Below, piece after piece: positions 54,601-64,000 of a DNA stretch of 64,000 nt. Both the position numbers and the translations under genes were made by a program. The notes below the pieces were generated by a model. It was given only the letters and a program-made list of their open reading frames with translations. It did not search any database and was not told the DNA's origin. This stretch comes from Promerops cafer. Its lineage: Eukaryota > Chordata > Aves > Passeriformes > Nectariniidae. Location: contig VZSE01006608.1 of the NCBI GenBank assembly GCA_013398275.1, positions 1,920,441 to 1,984,440 on the forward strand, given 5' to 3'. How positions within the stretch are numbered: the first letter of the stretch is position 1; each line of letters starts with the position of its first letter.

Positions 54601-57242
54601 AACAGGTATTTTACTCTGTTGTAGTCCATGAATTACCATCTAGTGACATCAAATTACTGCTAATAATGCTAATCTGGGACAGAGAGTTCAGAAACACAGC
54701 ATTGCACAGGCATGCACAGCAGCAGGGCATCCCAGTGACCACTTGTGCTGAGTGGGGCAGTTAACACAACATGTGTTGGCACAAGTGGAAAGTCTTCAGG
54801 ACAAAACATTTTTCTTTCTCTTTGGAAAGTTCTTTCTCCAAAAGCACTGCTTTGCCTTTAAGTAAAAAAAATTACTTCATGTCGCTAGGAGGATGTGTTG
54901 AATGAACAGAGTGGGATAACCACGTTATTATTGGATGTCTTGGTATGATATTTATAAGGTAATATTGTATGATATTAATACCAAGAAAGCTCAGGGTCAG
55001 TGCTTCCTGGTCTTGCCTTCACAGCCATGGAAGAAAGCAATCCCATGAATGACACTTGAAAGAAAATAAATCTCAATATTTCCATAAGAAACTTGTGTTT
55101 GCTTGGATTTGCTTTTTAGTGCCCAAAATTAGACATCACAAAGATTTTTTTAGAAACTGTTGATCATATTCCAGCTCTGAATATAAAGACTCCTGGCAAT
55201 TCTGCCGTGGTCAGTATGCACAGTTCTATATTTAGGTATCTGAATGTAAGGACCCTGGCCATAATCTCCAAGACAACTTCATGAAAGCACATAGAGCGGC
55301 TGCAGCTCAGCTCAGTCTTGCTATTTTCATGACCTTTTGTGCTCTGTAGGTATATCTGTAATGACTGAAGCAAAACAGCCCTGTTTTATGGAAACTTTGG
55401 GAATGAAATAGCCTGCCCTGAATATGTTTTTTGTTTTGTTTTTTATTTTAAATCTGAACAGAGCACTGAAGCTTTTGGCCTCTGCCAGTTCAATAAAGTG
55501 TTTAAATACTGAAACATTTTCACTCTTGGCTCATTACTTGGGGCTTTCAGCATTGTGTTTGAAAAGGAGCTATTTATGGGTTATCAAACAACTGTGCTGG
55601 GAGAAAGGAATTTAAAGAATGTCCTTGAGCCTTTGGGGAGATTTGCAGAACAGGAACAACAAAAACTTGTGCCAACCCTTAGTGCCTCCCCAGCCAGGGT
55701 GCCCTTTTGCACCTGCTGCCACAGCAGGATTCTCCCCACAATGCCATGGGGACAGGGTTGGAATCACTATATCTCTTTAAAGATAGCTCAGGTGCTGTTC
55801 TTGAAGGGTTTTAGTTGGGATGGATTCAACATAGGACAAAAATAAAGAGTAGATGTCCCACAAGAGAAAATTCTGATCAAAACAGAGCCCTGACATTATT
55901 TCTTCATACTGGGAAAATATGCAGTGATGTTTAAAGCATGTTAATGAAACATTTGTATGAATCTCCTTTAAACGCAGCATATTTTGTTGATGACAATGAC
56001 AACAAGAAATCATAATAGAAAACTCACTCATTTCTCACCAGTAACTTGAGTGATGGGCAGAAGGAAAGTGCCTCAGCCACAGTGCAGGCTCATAAGCCTA
56101 TCCTGACCCTCTTCAGGCTCCTGCTCTCTTTCCCCATTGGGGCAGTTTCATCAGGGAGACACAGGTTTTGTCCCATCATCATGGACAGGAGAGCAGGGAT
56201 GCCATTTGAGAGATGGCTGCATGGACTCCTTGCAGAGCTCTGTTAGCAAATCTCAGGGACATGTCAAGTCCAGCAAACCACTGTCCCTGCCTGCTGATAC
56301 ACCAAAGGGAAAACACTGAGAAAGAAGAGATGTATCTTTTGAAAGAGCAGTACCAGCCCAAAAAATGGCATCTGGACAGGACATACACAAAGTACATTTC
56401 AGTCAGAAACCTTCTAACCCCCAGACACTGAGATTTTGCAATAAGCTCTCTAAGATTTTCACAAAGCAAATGCTTTGCTATTCTGCCAAAGAAAAGGGGC
56501 TGGCATCTGGAAGGGATGACACCGTCTGGGCTGTGGGACAGCAGGGGATGAAACTTAGTGACCTGGCTGGCTCTTCTAGGTCTCTGTTGTTCTCTGCCTT
56601 CAATAACTTTCCCTCTCTGCTCCCCCAGTTACTAGCATTTTTAAACTTGCTTATCCTCAAGTGAATGTAAATCCTACACTGTCTGTGTAACTAGAAAAAG
56701 CATTATCCTCATCAAAACCAAGTAAATTAGTATCTTATTGCAGCACAGAAACCTAAACTCTGACTTAGACAGTTGATATTTTTGTTATCTTGGTGTTGTG
56801 TGGCTCAGTAGGAAACAGCTACTGTATAAAGCCCCCTTCTGTTGAACCCAGTATCTCATGCTTTAAATATGCTCAGCAGTGCCTGAGGGATGCAGTTCCC
56901 ACCTCAAACTCCTCCGTGCCCTGGATAATCACTTGTGGACAGCCAGGAAAAGCAATAGCTGCTGGCAAAAATCAGCTCACCAAACCCTATAGTCCTGATG
57001 TAAATCTGAGGAGATATTAGAGGGATATGTCAAGAGCTCTGCTTATGTCCTATGTCATCTACTGATGAATAACCTTTCTCCCATCTTCTGCCCAGCCAAA
57101 ACCTGACACCAAGGAATGGCTGCAAATCCAGTATATGAATTTTGAATTTGTTTTACCAGCAATGACACTCTCTCCTGTGTAGGACGTGACAAACTAGGAA
57201 AAGAATGTGAACTCCAACTGGCTTCCCATGAGCCAGGGAGAC
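51656..57242. other. Intergenic region, no recognised gene
   Basis: I see no recognisable exon. A short (ATTTT)n array lies at 52051-52072. The 107-codon frame at 52228-52551 is AT-rich and hydrophobic without family features. Confidence 0.5.
52051..52072 (+). repeat. (TTTTA)n microsatellite
   Basis: About four units of ttttattttattttattttatt, a pentanucleotide array. Confidence 0.9.
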
Positions 57243-57795
57243 CATAGAATCATAGCATGGTTTGTATTGGAAGGGACCAAAAGATCACCAAGTTCCAACC
57301 CCCCTGCTGTGGTGAGGGACACCTTCCACAAAACCAGGTTGCTCAAAGCCCCACTCAACTTGGCTTTGAACACTTCCAGGGATGGGGTGTCCCATCTTCT
57401 CTAGGCAACCTCTTTAATGCCTCTCAAATCTTACAGACAAGAATTTCTTTCTACTATCTAATTTAGGACTGCTCTCTTTTAGTTTGAAGCCATTGCCCCT
57501 TGTCCTGTCACTACATGCTCTTGTAAAAATTCTCTCTCCATCTTTCTTGTAGGCTCCCTTCAGGTACTGGAAGGTCAAAATGAGGTCACTCCAAAGCCTT
57601 CTCTTCTCCAGGCTGAACAACCCCAATTCTCCCAGCCTTTCCTCACAGCAGAGGTGCTCCAGCCTTATGATCAAGTGGTGGCCCTCATCTGGACTTGCTC
57701 CAACAGGTCAATGTCCTTCCTGTGCTGGGAATCCCAGAGGTGGATTCAGAGCTCCAGGTGGTGTCTCACAAGAGCGGAGTAGAGGGTCAGGAACA
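57243..57795 (-). mobile_element. CR1 LINE 3' fragment
   Basis: It begins with the reversed tail catagaatcatagcatgg. It continues ttggaagggaccaaaag, aggttgctcaaagcccc, cttgaacacttccaggga, ccccttgtcctgtcac, tctccaggctgaacaaccc and caacaggtcaatgtccttcc. This is the classic order of a minus-strand avian CR1 3' region, better preserved than the 34-kb copy. Confidence 0.93.
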
Positions 57796-58019
57796 ACTGC
57801 CTCGCCCTGCTACCCACACTGCTTCTGATAGAGAGATGTACTGGAGAAATGCTGCCAGACTGAGAATATAGGCAGGCTGTTTCTTTAAGGGCATAAAAAT
57901 ATTAGAGTCTGAAAGAATTGATCTCCTGGCACTATAGGGATGACATTTGCTGTGTGACATTACATGAATTTTAAGATCATTTAGAGTGAGGTCTTCACTT
58001 GGCTTTTACACTTCCACAG

Positions 58020-58158
58020 CACAATGAGGTATTTAAAAGATGTGTAGATCTGGCACTTAGGGACATACTTTAGTGTTGGGCTTTGCAGTGTTAGGTTTAA
58101 CACTTGGGCTTGATGATCTTAAAGGTCTTTTCCAACCTAAATGATTCCATGATTCTAT
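58020..58158 (+). mobile_element. CR1 LINE 3' tail
   Basis: Short plus-strand CR1 end containing gtgtagatctggcactta, gggcttgatgatcttaaag, gtcttttccaacctaaatga and the tail ttccatgattctata. Confidence 0.88.
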
Positions 58159-61100
58159 ACTTGCTCAGTTGTTCCTGTTGGACTGGAGGGGGGCACTGCC
58201 AGGGTCCCTGCTGTGCACTAACAGCTGACATTCATAGGCATTTTCCAGATTTCCTGCCTTAAAGTAACCTGAATTTATCACCTGGCAAATTCAGCAGTGA
58301 AGTCTAGTTTTGATCTGTCACAGAGCAGACAGCAGTGCAAATGAAAGTTCATCACTTTCTCTCCAGGACCGCAGTGCTCCCCGTTTCACCACCGGCTGCC
58401 GACTGACAGACTGGTCGCTCTGTCTTCATAGCTGACAAGGGCTGTTGCAGACACCACCTCACCACTGATCTGATTATGTTGAGATGAGGGAGGATGTGGT
58501 TGTGAAACCTTGAACGCCCTTCACTCTCCAACTGCTCTGCTGTGCGGCGGCTGCTGTGCAGTGTGGGGTCTTCAGTTGTCTCTTGGATGAAGTGATCTCA
58601 CGAGGTGATTTCAAAGAGCTGGATGGATGGAGCAGAGCCACCTGCTTTCTCAGAAGGAGTGTCTCATCAGCTTTCCTGGAATTGATAAAGCATATCTGAA
58701 AGGGATGTCTGCATCCCATGAAAACCTTACTTTAAAGACACAGCTCCAAGGTTTCTTTGTTTGGAGAGCTGTGAAACAGACCAGCCCTTTGCCTTTTCTC
58801 TCTCCAATCCTTTCCCTCCCCTTTACCCAGGCTTCTTTGTTTACCTTATACTTCCAAACAGCTTAGGGATATTTGTCAGTCACCAGTATTTTTATTCTAG
58901 TACATGTAAGCCAATATGGATACACAGGAATAAATCCCCATGGGGAAAGCCCACTTCTGGAATAAGGGGATTTTTGATTTCTAATACACAGTGGTAAAAT
59001 GAAAAAAAAAAAAACCAAACCCCTTGATCCTGGAGAAAGACCATGTCTGGGGGTATATTACCAACATGTTTGTAATGATATGCAGTGCCATGTCAGCACA
59101 TGCTGGTGCAGCTCCTCCACCAAAAAGAGCTGCTGCATGGTTAGAAGTGCGAGACTCCAGGAAGGCAAATTCCTGTGCCTGCCTGTGGAGTGGAATGGGT
59201 ATGGCACTTGAGGAGTGCAAACTGGGCATCCGCATTCCTGTCTGTCCATGGGCTGCACAGAAGAACCATTTCTGGGAACAGATGGAGGCTTGGGACTAAA
59301 TTGCCTCCGGTAAGAAAAACGATAGCTCTGATGGAGATTTTTCTAATGGGAGTATCTACTGCCTCCAAAGCAGGGTGATATTAGCAGCTCATTTCATGCA
59401 GATTGTAACATAGCTACCTAATCTGCCTTTAAATGGTGGCCTGCCGGTTTTGTGTTGCAGTACCATTTCCCAATTCTCCCTCTGTTCCATAAAACAAGCA
59501 GTATTAGAGCTGTAACTGAAGCTACCAATTGTGGGGTGGCCTGTTATCTTTTTAATAAATACCATAGACTATTTGCTCAGCTTACAACTGACATTTTTTC
59601 ATTGCAATCCTTTTAAACATCACCTGTGTTCTGGAAAGCCAGACTGGCTTTCTGCAGTGTGTGCACATTGGTAGCTGAAGGGTAGAAGGCAGCATTCAGT
59701 TTTCCTGATAATGCAAAGGGCAGACAGAATCTGCAGCTCTCCTCTTGTGCTACTGCCTTTGTGGGGCTGGTAGACCAAGGTTTTTTGGGTAGGAAACGTG
59801 GGCTGGGTAAATCAGGAGAGATCATGTACATGCAGAATAAAAGTACTGCTCCATGAGGTTTTGTATCTTAATGGAATTTTTAAAATTACACTTGGTTTAA
59901 TCTTCTATATTGCTTTTGCTCGAAAGCTGAGGGGTTGCTAGTTAGATTATTGAAAACATGCACTCTCCTGAGATGGTTTTCTAAGACATTCTCAGAGCTA
60001 TTAGAGAAAAACACCCTTTTCTCTCAGCATCACAAGTATAGTCTGCTGTCTTCTCCTGTGATCTTCAGAATGGTTGCTATTTAATTATTGATATTTACAA
60101 CATGGCAGTAGTTAAATGTGACTGCTGTTCTGAAGGTAATCTTTACATGCCTATGTTCAGCTAGAAAAATATTTGTATTATGATGATTCACAGGAACTGA
60201 TTTAAAATGCTGCATGTAAACATCTATACAACATCTATCTGCAGCCTGAAATTCTTGGCGTAAGCAGTGGGTGCTGACTGAAGTCTGCAGGGTTTAATCT
60301 GACTGTTGTTTCCCTTTGCTGACACGCAGGGAGCTGTGTGCTTGCTCCTGTCTCTCCTTGTTTGGCAGTGACTGTGTCTGGATCGGTGCAGCAGGGGAGC
60401 CAAGGCCCCTTGGCAGCACCCCTGCAGCCAAACCCTCCTGCTGCCTTCACCAGATGCGTGAGACACTGCCTTATGGTTGCCAGACCCACTTTGCTTTTCT
60501 GCCTTTAGATTTTGGCGTTGCTCCCCTGAGGGATTTGCTTGCAGAAAAGCTCTCTGCAGTGACAGGAAAGGCACTGCTTTCCTCCTGAAAGGCATCCCCA
60601 GGCCTGGCCTTTGCTGCTGGGATTTCTCCGGGTGCTTGTACTTCCTCTGTCATGTGCATTAGCAGCAGTGCTGGAGAACAGCAGCTGAAGGCATCAAGAC
60701 CAGCCACGTTGCTGGATGGGACACACCTTTGGGTAAACACCAGTGACAGCAGCTCAGGCACTGCCTGTCTTTACTACCAGGGAGCTCTAGCTGCTGGGGT
60801 GAGGATGCTTTTGCTCTCCCTTCTGCTGAAAGCACTCTGGCTCTGGCTGCTAACAGCTGACATTCCTCCAGTTGACATTCCTTCTCCCTGCCCATCCAGC
60901 TAGATGGTAGGTTTAGCTTTCAGTAAAAATCAGACCAAGGAACCCATTAAACAATCTCACATGAGGGCTTAGCAGTCTGGGTAGTCTGGCAGGCAGGTTA
61001 GTCATGCCAGGATTTTCCACTGGTGGATGGATGGGGACCCATTCCCTAAAAGTGCCTTGGGTACCAGTGCACAGTGGCTCACGCTCTGGAAGAAGTGGGC

Positions 61101-63089
61101 TGTTGTTCAGAGCCTGGTGACCTCTGCTGATCTACTGCTCTGGGTACAGGCTGATGAGGGTTAATTGGTTAATCTGGGGCCACCAGCTTTCTCAACTGGT
61201 TGCCACTCCCAGAGAAATGGTATTTTCCTTCATCAGGCTTGACTAATTGTAAGCCTTTAAAAATGGCACTTCCAAAATAGAGGGACCTGCTGAGTGAGTT
61301 ATTAGTCATCCTTATCTGGGAGGGAAGCCACGGTTGCTGTAACAGCTTCTTTATCTCTGCAGCACCATGTTCTCTGGAGAGGGGGCTGTGGGACACCAGG
61401 TGCGGGAAGCTGCCAGACACCTTCCTTCAAGGGGAGCAAAGGGTAGAACAATTTGTTTCTGAAAGGCTATCTCTGCACTCTCCAAATCATGGCTTTGTTT
61501 TTAAAAGCTGCTTATTTTTAACAGGTCATAATAAATAAAGCAACCATTCTGTTGATGTCTGACACAGGTTGCGTTTTGGGGGTTTTTATGCGAATAGAGG
61601 AAGCGCAGTGGATGGATGATCCAGCTCTGTGTCTCAGAGCTTGCAGCAGACTCCGAATGTCTGACTGGGAATATTCTCACTCTGCAGAAGTGTGATCCTC
61701 TGTTTGCAGGCACAACAGAGCCCAGAACACATTTTGAAGAATGCTGTGGTTCAATTCACTTGGGTATGTCCTCTGATGCCCTTCCTCTTGGGTTTAAAAT
61801 GGTTTTTCTCATACTTTCCAAGCTTGACTGTGTTGTGACTCCTTTTCTGTGTTGATGAAGTCTCCAGAAAGCATATTGACCATGTTATATATTACACATA
61901 TGTGCAATCCACTGCTGGGAAATGGTTAGGGCTGTACCAAACTGGTCTTGTCCTAAATGGGCATGTGAGAGCATCACTGTGTCTTCTCTCTTTAATCCCC
62001 ATATGTCTTGAGAAAGAAGAAAACAGCCTTGTTCAAAACCTTTCTTAGCTATGCCCCCTCACCCTCTCCATCCCACAGCAGCCCCAAGGAACCCCTGGAG
62101 AACACTGCCCACCACAGCCATTCAGTGTAACTGGTAGATGTCTTCAATCGAACTTTTGAATTTGGTCTGTGACTCAGAGGTTCACTCATTGGCATTTCCT
62201 ATCAATTAGCAAAATACTTGTTCTACAGAAAAACTGGGCAGTGATCTGCCTGTCTGAAGTAACTAAATTGCTGTCAAACTGTCTATCTAGCCCCTCCTTT
62301 GCATAATGCACTCTGATACAGAGCCTGTTTAATACAGCAGCATTGCCTAAGAAATGATATTTGGCTTTTGCCTTGACAGGGGTTTGACAGTATCTTTCCC
62401 ATTTTTCCCATTATTTTCCCATTACAAGTTTCATCCCTAATGAGGCTAAGAACAGGGGCTGCTTTGCTCTTCTCACAGAGATTATCACAAATGAATTTAC
62501 CCCCAGTTTCTTGGAAGGACCCATCAGCACCTAGTTTACTGATAAGACCCTGGGAGTCTAAAGAGCAAATTCCTCTGGCGAAGCAGAGAAATGTGTCTCT
62601 GCCAAGCCTTGGCTTCTGCAGGTTGAAGGGCTGCTCTGCTGTTTTCATCAGCTGTGATATCCATGTAGGCATTAATGGGTCAGGTTTTGCTCCTTATCTG
62701 TGACCTTCAGTCCTGTTTGTTAGGACACTTGTGTGATAAAGGAGTGCACCTCCCAGGTTGATAACATGGTTTGCTTTTCATGAGACATGTATTTGCATAC
62801 CAAATTTGAAAAAAATAAAAATAACTTTAAATATAGTATCTCTCCTGTGTTTAAAACATTCCAGGCAAACTCTGTATCAAAAAGTATTCATAATTTCTGT
62901 TTCAGAAATTTTCTGTTTTCTTTTTCCATCAGCAGAGTTGACCTCATCTGGGCACATAGAGGGTATGATGTCATTGTCAGGGGCTGAGGTTAACATAAGG
63001 TTCCTAAGGCTGTCATCTTGAATGCTCATTTTCCACTGAAAGAAAAACAGAAAAAAAATGCATTAAGCCATTTAAGAAGTCAGAGTATC
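58159..63089. other. Intergenic region, no recognised gene
   Basis: No recognisable exon, RNA gene or repeat family. Many overlapping short frames at 58.9-59.4 and 60.2-60.9 kb reflect low stop density, not genes. Confidence 0.45.
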
Positions 63090-63583
63090 TAATCCAATCC
63101 CTTCAAGCCCCTCACTACAAGAAAAACATTGAAGTGCTGGAGTTAGTCCAGAGAACAGCAAAAAAGCTGGGGAAGGGTCTGGAGCACAAGTCTGATCAGG
63201 AGCAGGTGAGGGGGCTGGGGTGTTCAGCCTGGAGAAAAAGAGGCTCAGGGAGGATCTTACTGTTCTCTACAAGTAACTGAAAGGAGGTTGAAGCAAGTTG
63301 GGAACCGGTATCTTCTCCCAGGTAACAAGAAGAAACAGCCTCAAGTTGTTCCAGGGAAGGTTCAGACTGGGTATTAGAAAAATTCCTTCACCAAATGGGC
63401 TGTCAAGCATTGGAACAGGCCACCCAGGAAGGCCATGCAGTTACCATCTCTGGAAGCATTTAAATTACATATAGATGTGGCACTTAGAGACACCTTGACT
63501 GGTGACTTCGGCAGTGCTGGGTTACTGCTTGGACTTGATGAAGCTGAAGGTCTCTGCCAACATAAATGATTCTGTGATTCTAT
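63090..63583 (+). mobile_element. CR1 LINE 3' region
   Basis: Plus-strand CR1 of about 490 bp containing ttagtccagagaacagca, ggggtgttcagcctggaga, gatcttactgttctctac, ggcacttagagacaccttg, cttggacttgatgaagctg and the tail gattctgtgattctatga. Several landmarks are intact. Confidence 0.93.
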
Positions 63584-64000
63584 GAAAAGTCTTCTAATTC
63601 AGAATACACCACCTACTTATTGATCATGCTACAGAATTTATAATTTTCCATACATTGCAAAAGGTTGTGAATAACCGATGATGCAATAAATTTTGCTTCA
63701 GCACATGGTTCTGGTTAAAGTCATACATGAAAGTGCTCACAGTTTCCATTATGGTTTACAAAACAGGACAAAATGTCAAATGGAAAATTTAGATCACTTT
63801 GCCCAGAATTTAGCTAGGTTAAGAAGTTGCTGAAAAAATACCTTTTTCATTTCTACACATATAAATTCAGAGAGATTTCCCTTTTAATGATAGATGAGAT
63901 ATGTGTCATCACAGTGACAGCTAGCTCAGTCCCCTGGCTGATACAATACTGTTTGTCAAACAAATGGCAAGGAGAGCAGGTTGCAGGAGCCTGTCTGCCA
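63584..64000. other. Intergenic, right edge
   Basis: AT-rich sequence with nothing recognised. Confidence 0.5.

Noticed and set aside
32731..64000. Search for GPR158, the next gene in human synteny
   Set aside because: No translation resembled its signal peptide, extracellular region or membrane segments. It probably begins beyond the right edge.

Overview
This is a vertebrate nuclear window, most likely from a bird and probably a songbird. CR1 LINE tails occur on both strands, exons are short and widely spaced, promoters are CpG-rich, and there is a solo retroviral-type LTR whose overall look recalls songbird LTRs. The gene order PRTFDC1 - ENKUR - THNSL1 matches the conserved block on human 10p12. 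I saw no prokaryotic features, CRISPR arrays or RNA genes, and nothing that looks like a new biological system.

Layout. (1) 1-4.45 kb is the 5' part of PRTFDC1 on the minus strand. It has a clear 107-bp exon 2 at 462-568. A CpG-island promoter follows at about 3.7-4.3 kb, where an N gap probably hides exon 1, and a GC-rich minisatellite lies beside it. (2) 4.45-14.37 kb is intergenic and contains a complete 1,392-bp solo LTR (10290-11681) with a 5-bp target-site duplication. (3) 14.37-27.77 kb is ENKUR on the minus strand. Five coding exons with matching splice phases give a 253-residue enkurin. Intron 3 carries a fossil LINE endonuclease domain. Intron 1 and the promoter are disturbed by near-identical repeated blocks joined at N gaps, almost certainly an assembly artefact. 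(4) About 27.7-28.3 kb is a CpG-rich bidirectional promoter shared by ENKUR (minus) and THNSL1 (plus). It has an RFX X-box-like palindrome next to ENKUR and an NRF1-like palindrome in a misplaced piece. (5) 30087-32306 is THNSL1, a single uninterrupted coding exon of 739 residues with a shikimate-kinase-like P-loop domain fused to a threonine-synthase-like PLP domain. (6) 32.3-64 kb shows no recognisable coding exon. It holds CR1 fragments, simple repeats and an orphan CpG island at about 51.45-51.65 kb. The neighbour expected from human synteny, GPR158, was not found and probably starts beyond the right edge.

The genes do not form a pathway. ENKUR is a ciliary and sperm-flagellum protein, THNSL1 a PLP-fold protein of uncertain reaction, and PRTFDC1 an HPRT paralogue. 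The functional link visible here is the head-to-head ENKUR/THNSL1 promoter.
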